Source: Sthenelais limicola | Taxonomy: Eukaryota > Annelida > Polychaeta > Phyllodocida > Sigalionidae | Reading direction: 5' to 3' | DNA length: 64,000 nucleotides | NCBI GenBank assembly: GCA_942159475.1 | Contig: OW804095.1 | Coordinates: forward strand, 67,670,773-67,734,772 | Shown here: one piece after another, positions 47,929 to 61,135 of the stretch | How positions within the stretch are numbered: position 1 is the stretch's first letter | How the letters are laid out: each line of letters opens with the position of its first letter | Made by a program: the position numbers and the translations under genes | Notes under the pieces: model-generated | Told to the model about the DNA's origin: nothing | What the model saw: the letters and a program-made list of their open reading frames with translations, nothing else | Databases searched by the model: none

Positions 47929-50900
47929 CGCTGTAAGGAGCAGAATGTACAGCACCAGTTAAAGCACGAGTGACCCCCGAAGGTTAATAACACATTTTAA
48001 TCCTATTCATCTCGCCGAGGCTTCCCTATGCCTTCCCTATACTTGCGCTCACAATGAACTAAATTGGTTGCTGCCCTGTAAAATGTCCACAATTGTGGAT
48101 ACAGAAAAGCTACCCAGATAGAGCCGAAGCTTCTCTGAGAGGACCAATACCGGGTACATGTCTGCTTGTAAGGTGCCACGAAAAAATGGGTGAGGAACCG
48201 ATGAGTGGAAGGATCTTATAAGGAGTCAAAAATTAGAGGAGTATCTTTTTAGTATAATGCTGTTCTCAAGAGGGTGGCCCGGTGGAGATACCATACATAT
48301 AAAATTGTGGCAGCATTGATATCATCGCATGAACACTTCTTTGACACATAATTATATTTATGTATTGTATTCCATAATTGCAAAACCAGGAAATCGGGGC
48401 ACGGCCATGGCATGTAAACCTGGATCTTGGCTTTCTAAATGTTGCATTGATAAAATCGGTCCCATTCACGAAAGGATAATATTCATTTACTTTAGTGACG
48501 TTCGAAAATCTCCCTTTGTACACAAAGTAACATAATAATAATAAATACGTCTAAAACCAAATGATTTGAATGACGAAGAACGACTTTTCCTGTCCGTTAA
48601 TTGTCCTATGCTCCGAACAAAAGCATAAATTACATATTATGTGTATTCGTATAGCCTATAGCCATTGTGCATATTTTAAACCTTAAACCGTTACATAGGA
48701 AACATGGGTCGTGATTGTCTACAATGAATATTCGATATGATTGTTCTGCATGCATCAGGTGGTTTATCGAATCTAAATAGCTTTTTTAAAAAGATCAAAC
48801 CGGTTTCATAATTATAGCGATAACGATAATCACTGAGCTGGGCTACTCGAAGAACAAAGCATTTATTAATATAATAACATTTTGTTTTATATTCTTGTAA
48901 CTCTACTGAAAATATCGGATGGCGCCATAAACATTCGTCGATTGTCTTTGCTCATGTGTTTTGAACTTATAATTGTGATTTATTCTAACGCATTCTCTCT
49001 TGTCTGAAAAATGTAAATTATTTCTTACGTTTCGCATATTTGAAATCGGACCGATGCCGTTGGAAAAAGCTAATGCTAAAGAGTCCACATTCATTAGGCC
49101 TAATGTAATGATGGTTTACTGTCATCTGCATGGTATACTACCCTTTATATTAATACCTTGCATAGAAAAGGTAAATATGACTCCATGCTGATTACAGTGC
49201 CTCTATCATTATTATCCATCTCATAAGAATAAATGAAAGACGTAGACACAAGTCATTTGGGAGACAGACTCAAGGGTCGCACATGTTGATGGAGCTGTCG
49301 CTTTTCATTAAAGAGAGCATCGGAGAAAAAAGCCTAATTTTGCATCCACTCCGCCTCGAGCCGAAGTGGTCCTGTAACCAGTTCTGGCTCTTTCTCTAAA
49401 AAGTCGATTGGTATGACACTTGGCTTACTTATTTAATAAATCATTACTTCTTCAAGGATGCAGGTTCTCAATCGTTAACGATTTGTAATCATGCCTACAG
49501 AGTTCCCTCAATAGAAGGCTTCTAGAAAGTCGACATCGGTATCCAAATTTCAATTTCTTGGAAGTGAAAATGGTTAGTTTTTGCATTAGATGGATGCCAC
49601 ATCATTGTATTGTCTTCTTGATTTACTTCTGGAAAATTTCATTTCGGGCGACGTAATGTATTTTATACCATGACTGAATGGGTTATTCACTTCGAGCGGG
49701 AAGAATACGCCCATTTAATAGTTTGTTCATTTCTGTACGCGTGTAATAAGCCAGTTCACGGTCTCAGCCAGGCGTTGCATCATGGGATGGCTGCGTGATA
49801 AACAAAACTAGGCTGACCAACGGCAGCCCTTTTTTTTGCCCACACACCGGTCATGTTTTGTGGTGATGATTAAAGTTATGAAGAAAAGAAAATTCTTATA
49901 CATAATCATCACCACTTCTTAGTTGATTCCCTTCTAAACATCTAAGAATTGAGAGCTGTCATGCATTCAAACAGCTGTTTTCACGTTCTTTTTCCGAGCG
50001 TGGGGAGGCCTAGCCTTGCCCTGACCTACAGTCACCTATCATGTTTTTAGCGACCCCTTAAGTAGCCTAGACTTATTGAAATGAAATTCTATAACATGGT
50101 TATAATTACCTCTTAGTTGGTTTATAAGACTGACATGTAAGATTTTAGATCTGTCCTGCATTCAAAACACTGTTTTAATGTGGTCCTGGGTATGACAATG
50201 CAATGCTTCATGCAATTTCGTAAGGATGCGTAGCACCCGACGAAATTGCATAGCCCAAGGGAGATAACCACCTCTTACACTGCCAGATTTTTTAGGTGAA
50301 AAAATAGTGAAAATTCGATGGAAATTAGAGTTAATTGGACAACATGCTCTCTTCACCACACTGTTTTGTTTACTTTTTTAAAAGTTTCTACTTCCGGTCC
50401 CCCTCACTCATTTTTGGGTCTATTTTTCTATCTAAATACGCAATAAATTAGCAATTTCACAGCTGCTTATCATTATTATTATTATCATATCATTACATAT
50501 GCCTACGATTTATAACAAGTCTTTTTTCCACGAAAATAATTATTTAAATACAGAAAATAAAGATGCGAACATCAGCCTATTTTTTCAACAAAAATTCCGC
50601 CAGCAGTAAATATGATATGTAAATACCGCCCAGAAGGTGATACGGTTTTCCAATGCTATAGCCTATGGCTTTCCATACCATCCCCCTCAGAGGTATAATA
50701 AAGCTGAGTTAACACATGCCCTTGTGTTGTCGATGTAGTGGTCAGAGAATATGAAATATGATTATGAGTATTTTTCAATATGAATAAATCATTTAAAAGA
50801 AACGTGTAGCATGAGTGCCATAAGACTATTAGTATAATTAGGCCTATGCCTAATTTCAAGTCCTGGTCCTGGGTATGACCATAAAGTGCCTTTCTGTCTC

Positions 50901-51820
50901 TTTTCTCTGTCTCTCTTTCCCTTCTTCTCTATCTCTATTTCCTGGGTATGATCATAAACTGCCTCCCTCTGCCTCAGCTCTCCCACCCTTGATATGACCA
51001 TATTAAATGTGTTGATAAGGGCGTAAAGCAACCAATTACACTCACTCCTAATTTCAAGTCAGTAACAAGGAATTCTGGCTTTGACCAAGGAAAGAACGGT
51101 TTCCCCTAATCCCCTGCTTCTATCATAGGCCTAAATAGTATAGGCCTAGAGCCCCTTTCCCACACCATCGATTCCCACTCCACGCAGGAAAAAGCATTGT
51201 GAAAGACTCCAATATACTAACGTTGTATAAATTAGAAGATGTTACGACGTATACATTATTGCGGCTTAGCTGGCATTGGTATTGACCAACAAATTAGAGG
51301 TCTGCCTATGCTTTAATTGCCTCACAACTCCCTTAATCCTCCACCAAAGATGACACAACTACACATTTTGGAGTAGGAAAGCCACCTCTTTTCCGAATTT
51401 CGATGTATTCTGAAGGGAAATTCTTACATCAATTTTCCGTGATATGACACAAAAAGAGCTGCGTAGGCCCAGTAGGCTAGAATGTACGATATGTTCCCCC
51501 CCCCCAATCTTCTTTATTTTTATCCATCAATATTGAAGAGAAATAGCGTTTATTATTACTTCACAGCAGCATTAATTCCCCACAAACGCGTCTGATATTC
51601 AGGTGGCAGGACACAGATTGGTGTTTCCATTTTATACTGCCAGTTCTAACGTTTTTGAATAGAGCACCCTTAAATGGTGGCGCCCATGAAAAAGGTAATG
51701 TGTTATACTTCGATCCTTGTGTACATAGGTTTCCCAGTACGAGCGCCTTCGGCCGGGAAAACCTTATGCACATATACTTATTACACATTATACTAATTAA
51801 AATTATTTTCTCTTTTTTAG

Positions 51821-52584
51821 GGACGACATGGATCGAGCATATCACCTACCTACTGCTTTACAGTGACCAGAGTGACCCTCTGAGCCACTCAGTGCATGAC
51901 CTCACTCAACACTCTGGTTTCTTAGAAGCAAGGGTACCGGGAGGGTATGTGCCTCAGTTCTTGGACGTCGCAACCCAGCTCCCAAAGCCTCGCCTCATAC
52001 GTACCCACTTGCCATACTCCCTTCTTAGTGAGCAACTTGCGAAAACCAAACCAAAGATCCTAGTAGCCATGAGAAATCCCAAAGACTGTCTCGTCTCTTA
52101 TTACCATTTCCTCAAAAACAACGAAGACATTTTCGGATTTTACGGAGATTTTGACAAGTTTTTCGAGCAGCTTGTAATGGAAAGAAGGCTTACGTTTGGT
52201 GATTGGTTTGATCATGTCACCGATTGGTGGCGTCTTTGCCATGACGAGAACGCACTTTTTCTCGAGTTTGAGGACATGGTGGACGATTTGAGGCGGGAGG
52301 TGCAGAACATTGTGGACTTTCTGGAAATTGACGTTACGGATGAACGCATAGAAGAAGTGACTAAAATGGCCTACTTTAAAGAAATGCTTAAAAACCCAAT
52401 GACGCAGCTGAGAATCTTTCCTTTCCTTGACGCAGATATTAAGAGATTTATGAGGAAAGGCATAGTGGGGGACTGGAAGAACCATTTTAATGAGACACAG
52501 AATGAATACATGGATGAAATATACAATAAACGAATTCGAGGCACTGGAATAGAACTAACTTTTGAATTGAAAGGTAACGAGTAG
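51821..52584 (+). CDS. cytosolic-type sulfotransferase, exon 2
   Basis: This exon completes the enzyme that transfers sulfate from PAPS to a hydroxyl or amine acceptor in the cytosol. With exon 1 it forms YPKCGTTW (5'-phosphosulfate loop, residues 143-150, Lys145). It then shows RTHLP with catalytic His209, RNPKDCLVSYYHF with Arg231 and Ser239 binding the 3'-phosphate, FEDM at 296-299 and the C-terminal signature RKGIVGDWKNHF at 358-369. All expected catalytic and PAPS-binding residues are present and the frame is open to the stop at 52582. The substrate class (phenol, steroid or other) cannot be assigned from sequence alone. AATAAA occurs at 52801 and 53935. Confidence 0.93.
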
Positions 52585-54049
52585 AATCCGTGTTTCCCCG
52601 ATGACCGACCGCTTACTAAAGTTCCAAAAATACTTCATATAAAAATGTGTTATAACAATATTCCTTCAGAGATTAATTATTAGGGGCATTCTATATGATG
52701 CAGAGATTTTGATCTAATCACATATGAATGGCCCCAGTGAAGAAGTACCTTCTACGAACATTGTTGGCTTTTTGTGTTACGTCCTGTGGGGACGCCAGAT
52801 AATAAATTATGCAATGTCAGCGTGTTGTCTGGGTATAATTACATCTAATGTATGTCTCAACACAGTGACTGTATTTCAAATATGCATGCATTCTTCTCAA
52901 TATATTTTCTGGTATATGTATAAAAAAGCAATCTTTTGAATGTGACTATATATTACCAACAAGACTTGCATATGATTAAAACTGTATAATATGGGTAAGA
53001 TACTTGTTCTTTAAGCTTAAAGGTGCCAGCACAACATAATAGTAATCAAACTATACCTTGTCGATCCCATCAGGAAACTGGATAGTGCCAATATGTTGGT
53101 TCGCAGATGTTACGCGGATTCTTTGATATTGCACCACGGTTTTGAGTTGTGTATGAGTACAGATGTTCGTTTGACAAGGATGCAAGCGTTAATTCTCAGG
53201 CTTTGCGAGGTCTTTTGCTACTCAGGTTCAGTACTGTCCGAACCAAAGTTAGTACAAATTTAGGAAAAACGTCAGAAGCACCAAACCACTCGGTCAATGC
53301 TGAACTGCATTAAAGTAGGCCCGATGAGCAGGCAAATTGTCAAATTACCGAAGTATGCTTTAAGAAAAACTGTGTTGTTTACATCGAAAATATCTCTAGC
53401 GTATTAAACTTCAAATACATATTTTTATACCTATGCTTATATTCATTACGACTTTGTAATACTAGGCCCAGATAGAAAGAAAGACGTGATACATTTTACG
53501 TAGGATGAAGTAACAAGCAACCATTTGATGTATGTATGTACATAGATCTTGTGACACGCCCATAAAATCTATAGTTAAAGCCTCAACATTGTCTTATACA
53601 TTCTGTCTCTATGCAAAAACTTTGAAAGTATACGTCTGACCTGTACCTGAAATCTTTGTAATCAGAAGAAGGGGTACCTATACCATTTGTTATACACGCA
53701 TTATAAAGTGGGAAAACCTCAAGAAACTGCAGATGGCGACCGGAACGCTAGGCGAAATTTGATAAGTCGACCCTGGGGCAAGTTAATTCCAGTTCCTGCT
53801 GGTAATGTTTGAGTCGTACACTGCAGTATATAAATATGAGATTACAAAGACGACGATATCATATATAGGTCACTTTTTGTCATTACCTTGGATAATTTGA
53901 TGTGCTATATCGGTTTTATTGCAAAGGTATATTGAATAAAACGTTGTGTTCAGTGATATTCCTTCGTTAATGTCATTGTATAGTGAGGTTTGATCTATTG
54001 CTACGATAACGTTATATGTTCTATCGATCTATCTATTTATCTGTTGGTA

Positions 54050-54085
<36 letters not shown>

Positions 54086-57000
54086 CGTCTCACTATATGC
54101 TTGATAACCTTTGGACTGCAAAATGCACTGATCATCGCGAAACAAAAGGAAGGACCTAAATTGGGTAATGTGTTCATACAATGACAAGATGAAAGTGTAC
54201 CGAATGATGGGACACGAAATACTCTTGAAGAAAACGTAAATAAGGCACAATTGGAACATGTCCATTATAGAAAAGATGTCCCTTATAGCCTTGTAGAGGC
54301 TGTCTCGTGCCATTCCCTATACAGTAGTACAGTGTCATTAGATCAATACTTAAGCCGTATAAGTGATGAAGTCTTCCTTGATCTTCTTACTTTTTACCGA
54401 TTTACCTAGACGTGGATGTACAGCAGGGAAGGGGGAAGAGAGAGAGAGGACATGTTTTTTTTCCTCAAGGGACGGACCAAAAGGATTGTAATGGGAATAA
54501 GGGCTCTCTGAGTTCTTGCAGCAGAGAACCGATTGGAAGTGTGTTTGTCTGTCACAAGTGCTTCTACGCATGTTTGATGCAATAAAATACCCAACAGATG
54601 GCTGAATACCAGAAATAACATTTCAATATGTTTTAACATGGATGGTCTGGTGCATCCTGAAAATACCAACCTTTAAAAATGATCATCAGTCAAATTCTAT
54701 TGGAGATTAGCTGACCTCGAGAGAAGAAAAAATATGCGCACTGCTAATGTAGTACACAGTAGAAAAGGATTTAATCATTCTATAAATGATCCATGTATTT
54801 TTGCATTCGTTACTATGGGCGTGATTTAAATCTTCATCATCCTCATCATCAGATTCTATGTACAATGTGCATTCTTTAGTAGGAAGGAAAATGGATACAC
54901 ACTCGCCGTTATTCAATCATATTAAAATTTTGCAGATTTTCCTGGAATGTCAACCCCTTCTAAATTAATAACAAACCTGGGATGGCATGAGCTTGGGATG
55001 GGAATATAGTCCGTTCTGAAACATGAGACCTTTCTCTGTAGGCACTGTCACAGCATGAAATAGTAGAGATGAATATCAGTTACTCTCAGAATCCACAGGC
55101 GCCGTATATACGATCAGACTGAACAGACATAAAATCTGACATCCAGGAGTTTTATGTTCCTTTATCATGAAAAGGGATCTCATGCCGAATCCAGACATTT
55201 TCGGCCACTGCAAAAAAACATGGAATGTTAACAATAATCCTGTTAGTCCAGTAAAATAATGTTTAGTGTAAATAAATTAACTTTTCCCCGAATACATGTA
55301 CCGTGTATGAATGTATATTGGAAATCAATATATTTTAAAAAAAGAAGAGAAAATCATTGATCAGGTAAAATTAAGGGTTTTAAGCCAATATATGTCTAAA
55401 AGCGATCGTTTCCTGGCAAAGAATACAAAAAGAATGTGGTGTTATAATAATCATACTTGGCGTTATTATGAGTTAATTAAATGTGGATGGATGGATAAAT
55501 TATGAATATAGAAATATAAAAATCTCTGTTATAAAATTGTCTTTTTGATATCTAGATCTAAGGTAATTGATTATGTAAATTTTCTATGATTGATATTTTT
55601 CAAGATGAAATGTATCACATAAAACTTTTGTAAAATAAAATATGTTATAATAGAAATCAATAATATTTAAAGTAAGACACTGTTGCACATGTGGTAATGG
55701 CATGGCGAATGCAAACGATACAAGCATAGTCAGATGGTACAGTTCACATTGCATGTAATACAGTCATGAACCAGCGTGAACATAAACATTTGTAGCACAT
55801 CATGCGATTCGCCCTGCAAAACACTAGATTCATGGACGCAAATAGGAACCAGTCACCAACAATTGTATCAGTCATAATTCTAATACAGACAATTTCCATG
55901 ACTATAAATTCAAACCTGTCTGAATCATGCTTTTTTGACAGACACACTCTTACTATACAGATCAATGATAGTACACCTATAGATATATGTCACCTCATCA
56001 AAGCAACACGACTACAGAGGTTTTAGCTGGCTTCCTTCCAGAGACAGCGTTATTTTCCTTCTGATCAATACCCATTGATTTAGGCATTTTTCTCCAAAAG
56101 GGACGCATTTTGTTTGAGGTATATACTTCCTCATCGTTGGCCCCCGCCCATGTGTAAAGAGAATAAACTTGAAAGTGCAGGTGACACCGATTGTCCAGAT
56201 TTATTGAGAATTTACACTACCACAGGCAAACTGGGTCGAGAAACAATTAGAAGTTGTGTAAACCTGAAGAAAAGCACCAACGTGGAAATCTCAATTTAAA
56301 AAGTCGACTGCTACAAAATGAGCAAGCATGTGTGGTTTGAAGCTTTAAGTCTGCCAACATCCACGTGGAAAATTATCTTTGAATGAACTTATTTACTTGG
56401 GTTAGTGAATATCTATGAACGCATCGTATCACATGACATTTAGTAACAAAACCTATTTTGAGCTTTATTGATATTCAGTCACGGTGTATCTCTCATGAGC
56501 CGGAAACTCTATGTAGAGATAGACATTTTACGAGCGAGATTAATATGCTTTCATGTCGGGTGACACGCTCTTCTGGTAATTACCCGGTCGGGCAAAAGAG
56601 GTCTCCATCCCGTCTACAGTGGCCATGGCAAACCATCACCACCGACTTCAAATTTTCATCCACATAAGAAAGAGGTAATTGATAGAGTGTCACTCTGTTA
56701 GATTACAGAGGTCGACAGTTGAATGTCAACTCGTTCAATTTCTGGTGGAAGTATTTGATCATGCTCGGCTCTTAATGGATGGGGGCGTGACTGTGGTTTT
56801 GAATAATTAATTTGCAGTGGCCACGAGTAATAATAATTAGGAATTCAATTCGAAATTCCGGTTAAGTTCATTATTATTCTGACCAGAAGCAAGATGAATT
56901 CAATGTCTTCTAATGACGGTATTGCCATTAAATATTAATACATGGGAGTAAGACTGGCATTGGAGAAATAATCAATCAATTAACTAATTAATTAGTTAAT

Positions 57001-57977
57001 TAATTTATAAAAGAAATTATGAATTCAGAAAATAAAATATATAATTAGGCCGGTGACAACGTTAGTTAGAAAAAGGGTGCGGAGTGGTGGGAACAGAAGA
57101 GAGGAGAGGGTAATAAGGTCCGAGCGAGAGTGAGGGGAAAGTGGAATGTCACTAGGGGAGAGTGAATTGTGAGTAGCTCACTGGGTGGCAGCAATGATCG
57201 GGCATAAGAGCAAAGATTCGATGCCTATAGTCAGCATTATTTGCAGTTGAAATGATAAACATATTTAAATGATTGAATGCAATGGGTTCCAGTATCCACC
57301 AAATATACCAGCAATCCATTCACTATCATATTTATGACCTTTTCCTTTTGATGCTGTTTGAGTCTGCAACCTGATCTGTATGGGCAAAACCTTGTGCTGG
57401 ATGATTATACACCCAGAGGGATTGGCTCAAAGTACGAACATCCTTTCAGTTATGGGATTTTAAGATCAGTGTACCCCGGCTTAAGCCCATTATTAACGAA
57501 AAGACTTGAGTCAATTGCGTGGATATATCTATAGGCATCTAATAGTAAGTATAGTCCCGAGTAAAGTCTTTTTGGAATTGGTTCTGTAGTAAATCTACTA
57601 AAGTCGAATGAGAGGCTCCATGCTTGGGAAATGGGATTAGACAATTAAGAAATGTCTGGATTTGAATCATTGGCAATTTAATCAGATATTTTTTATATAG
57701 GATATTACATTTTGATGGAATATATTATCAATCCATCGATAACGTTTGTTGCTGGAATGACCCTATGAATCATGAGTACATGCTGATTAAATCTTGAGTT
57801 AATATGAGCAAATATCATGTTTTGGTGAGAAGTAATCTATCCTCGCATGGTACTGTTGTACCTCAGCAAATTATGCAGTACACGCATTGATAAGTCGAGC
57901 CACTCATATCGCCTGGTCTGAAACGGCATGTGCAACCTTCTAAATAACCCCACTATGCGGAAGGAGCCAAACATAGT
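52585..57977. other. sulfotransferase 3' flank and gene-free stretch
   Basis: The 3' UTR probably ends after AATAAA at 52801-52806. Beyond it lie a (CTAT)n microsatellite (54049-54085) and a 20-bp AT palindrome (56980-56999). No further supported gene is seen. Confidence 0.5.
54049..54085. repeat. (CTAT)n microsatellite
   Basis: About nine copies of CTAT lie in tandem, with degenerate copies upstream. Confidence 0.9.
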
Positions 57978-58013
57978 AGTAGTAATAGTCACCGCGCGGT
58001 GACTATTACTACT
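57978..58013. repeat. 36-bp perfect palindrome
   Basis: Two 18-bp arms (AGTAGTAATAGTCACCGC and its reverse complement) meet with no spacer at GC|GC. The match is exact and stops sharply on both sides. Confidence 0.9.
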
Positions 58014-58568
58014 CATAGTGACCCGATGCGTCAGATAAGTATAAGCATGATAAGGGAATGCACTGGCTACATTCGTTCATGTCTATTTTCGTAATATCAG
58101 TGACCATTGCCGATGGCGTCACCGGACTGTTCAGTTGACAGTGACTTCATACGTTATGCTAGCCTGGTGTTATATGATGCATATATATTGTCACTCTGAC
58201 TCCATCTTATTAAGTGCCCAACGTTATTTCCTCATATGGGTTATTGTTGCCCCTTCCCTGGGAGCATAATCAATCTTATGGGAATACCTAAATGTGTATT
58301 ACTTTGAGGGCCTCTTCAATATTCATAGTATAAATTGCATAAGAACAGTTCTATGCTAAGCCACAATTTATGTGTGATATAATTGGTGAACGGAGCCGGA
58401 ACATGATCGACCGACCGGAAGTATCGCCAGGTCGCCTAGGGTTACCGCGGGGTTTTTGAAATCGAAGTCCCAACAGAACATCGGCTGACAGCATAGAAGG
58501 CAGCAGCTAGGCCAGAATCAAGAGAGAAAAATATTTTTTTCTTTGATTTCTACTTACGGTTGGTTGTC

Positions 58569-59539
58569 ATGTCCGAGCTTTTGCAGTTAATTAATTGCAG
58601 CACTTGTTTATCGAAACATCCAAAGCCTAGTTGTACGTATCTGCAGACGATTAAATGCAGAAGGGAAGCTGCTTTCAACGCTGGTCGTCCTACTCTTAAT
58701 ATCATGGAGACTTCTCGAGTTGCTAAAATTTTAGCTTTGAAAGAGGCGGACATGCCTGATCCCGCTTCTCCTGAATATCTTGAGCTGCTGGAGAAAGCCT
58801 TGGAGGTGGTAATGAAGCAAAAGAAGGAGTCTGAGACCAAGGCGGAATTATCTAGGAAGATTTCTGAGGCTGAACCTGAACTTCGTAGTATGTCCGTGTC
58901 GCCAGACCATAGGCAACAATGGTTGCATAGTTTCAACGCCGGCTCTCCTCGTTCTAACAGCCGTGTGTGTCCGTCCATTGCTCGTCACCTGGATTTGGGT
59001 AAGCTTAGGCCTGGTTACCATCTCGACCCACCTCGCAATTATGATGAACGTTCATTTAAAGATTTGATGTGTGGTTGTATGGGGGTCTTGAGCTACTTGT
59101 GTGAATCTGAATGTCCCATCGACGGCTATATTCAACACCTGCAGTTTATTACGTACAAGGCTCATCGTCAGGCTTTCATTGATGAGGCTATTGTTCGTTA
59201 TGAAAATGCTGCTACTATACCAGAGTTATCGATGGAAAAGTTCAGGATTGGTCTGGTGTTGATTCTTGGGCCGAATCGATGTTTCTGGGAGCGGAAAACA
59301 CTACTGCGATTCGCAACCTGACACGTCGAGATCACCGTGTCGGCCATTTTAAGCGGAAGTCGTATCCTACCAAAAGCCGGGGGCCTATGTACAACATCGA
59401 TAGTTGGCCTTCGGAAATTTGCTGGAAATGGAATGATGATACTTGCAATCGTTCCAATTGTTTTTATGAACATGGTCGATGTGGGCTTTGTAATAGTGTT
59501 GTGTCCTTATATGACCCTAGGTGTCAGGTTACTTTATAA
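58569..59539 (+). pseudogene. gag-like zinc-finger ORF, frameshifted
   Basis: The frame from ATG 58569 reads to TGA after 59321. The meaningful sequence switches to the -1 frame near 59245 (from SMEKF to DWSGVDSWAESMFLG) and runs to 59539, about 323 residues in total. Order: an N-terminal region, a charged helix (about EYLELLEKALEVVMKQKKESETKAEL), a globular region (SFKDLMCGCMGVLSYLCESECPIDGYIQHLQF) and a Cys/His cluster C-x7-C-x4-C-x3-H-x2-C-x2-C-x10-C at 59420-59524. This layout recalls gag-like ORFs of some invertebrate retroelements, including tyrosine-recombinase types. No RT, recombinase or integrase follows. A TGGTGAACGGAGCCGG word upstream (about 58386) could be a primer-binding-like site. 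It may also be a decayed gene of another kind. Confidence 0.5.
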
Positions 59540-60555
59540 GTAAATTGTATTAGTAATTTTGCCTTCGGTTTATTGGGTTCATACTATTTATCACCTTGAT
59601 ACCTAGCTGACGGATAATGGGATTAAATGTAGGCTATAGTTTTACATATAGTATATACTTTGGTGAGGAAAAGGATATTGAAACCTAACCGCTAACTGTG
59701 GCTTCAAAACTACCTTGACCAATTCCGATTCCAATCACCAAAGCTAGTTACCCTTTTTCCCCAAGCCGCAGCTCTAGATCTACTAAACAAAATGTAATAG
59801 GTATACTCTTGAGTGGAGCCTTTAGATTAGGATTCCTTGATATCCGCCAGCTGCATAGAACTTTTACCTGACGTGCAATGCATACAATGACGCATCTTGC
59901 CTGATTTCTGGACACCATGACAACATCAGTCCGTCTTCTGCACCTTCACATTATATATACACTAATTATAGTATTAGAGCATGAGGGATAGAGGGCAAAA
60001 GATAATTGGGTTGGATTATTGTCCTCAACAGAATCAGAGGCTCAAATAAATACATGTTAACTAACGAGTTGGTTGAAGGAGCGTGAATATTGCAACGATT
60101 GCGATATTCTAAGGTACTCAAACCAATGCGTCGACAGAATATGCGCTGTGCATAATTCAACCTAGATACGTTGTTCTCGGAGCAATGCGTATATAATAAA
60201 GTACTTTATTTATTTGACAAAATCAGCTCTGAGAGAGGCTGAATTAAGTCTACAAGCAATCTAATAGAAGCATGGGGAAACAAGATACATCTTTCATTCA
60301 TGACTCATGTAGCCGGGTCATGCATTACTATAATTAGGAGTTAACATTCCTCTGATGCTTGTTGAAAGGAAAATGGTAATCATATATATCATTTCTCTAT
60401 ACTTTGATAAGTGCCACTAAAAAGGAAAATAAACCAATGCATTTAAAATATAGAATTCCGCTTCTTTTGATTTATCGACTTTTTACATTCTATGGTATTT
60501 TTTAAAAAAAAAATTCGTGAATGTTAGTGAATTGGGTACCATTCTGTCAATCATC
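59540..60555. other. gene-free stretch after gag-like ORF
   Basis: No polymerase or integrase frame follows the gag-like ORF. The DNA is AT-rich with no supported feature. Confidence 0.45.
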
Positions 60556-61135
60556 CTGAGTAGCAAGTTCATGTGATACATTTTGAGGTGTTGGTTGAGG
60601 ATTGGTGTGAGGAGTGTGGACACTTATCTGGGAGGATATCTGGATGCCCATCTCTGTGTGATGTAATTCACGCCAACACTATTAACTTTGCACTTATGCA
60701 AGGACTGCTTGATTGACAACCTTCTACCATCTCTGCAGTAAATCCCTGAAGGCCAGTGTGACATCCTATTGGTTGACATTTGTTGTATTCTATTGGCTAT
60801 CTTGGTTTGATTGACAAGTTGCCACTTAAGGCCACTGTATAGGTTTTGAGAGGAACCCATTTAGAGAGGACCACCCATGACTGAATCTGAGTGATCTACA
60901 CCTACTACACCCTTTGGGATTTCTGGGTTTCAAGTCTTGGAGACAGACAAGCTCGGAATTGTAAAGACTAAAAGACAATTGTGTATTATTAGATTACAAT
61001 ATGTTGTTTGATGTCTTATGTCTAATTCCCTTGCATTGTACTTTCATGTTTATCCAACTGCCTTTGTAAACAGGGAGCGTGCAACTTTCCTAGTTGTTAA
61101 TAAACTGAATTTTACTTCCACTCCTGTGTTCTTCT
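60556..61135 (+). mobile_element. possible solo LTR
   Basis: A non-coding block of about 580 bp has CCAAT-type words (CTATTGGTTGAC, CTATTGGCTATC near 60767-60800), a TATA-like CTGTATAGG near 60835 and AATAAA at about 61099, with a TG...CA-ended outline possible. I found no target-site duplication or second copy in the window, so the limits are uncertain and a gene 3' end is an alternative. Confidence 0.25.

Larger units (their letters stand above)
44167..51820 (+). other. sulfotransferase intron 1 (7,654 bp)
   Basis: A GTAAGT donor and an acceptor with a TTTTCTCTTTTTTAG pyrimidine tract join PKCG to TTW exactly, so no exon is missing between them. The intron has a 35-bp chimeric copy of exon 1 sequence (45014-45048), a 21-bp tandem array (47845-47928) and a LINE-like tail AATAAAGTTGAATTTAATTG near 47778. 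Otherwise it is unremarkable. Confidence 0.85.

Noticed and set aside
48140..48160. Extra copy of the TACCGGG motif outside the 37-40 kb element
   Set aside because: Only a TACCGGGTA core matches and there is no terminal repeat nearby, so it is likely chance.
59235..59321. Programmed -1 frameshift between the two gag-like frames
   Set aside because: No canonical X-XXY-YYZ slippery heptamer or pseudoknot is evident at the switch point. A single lost base explains it better.
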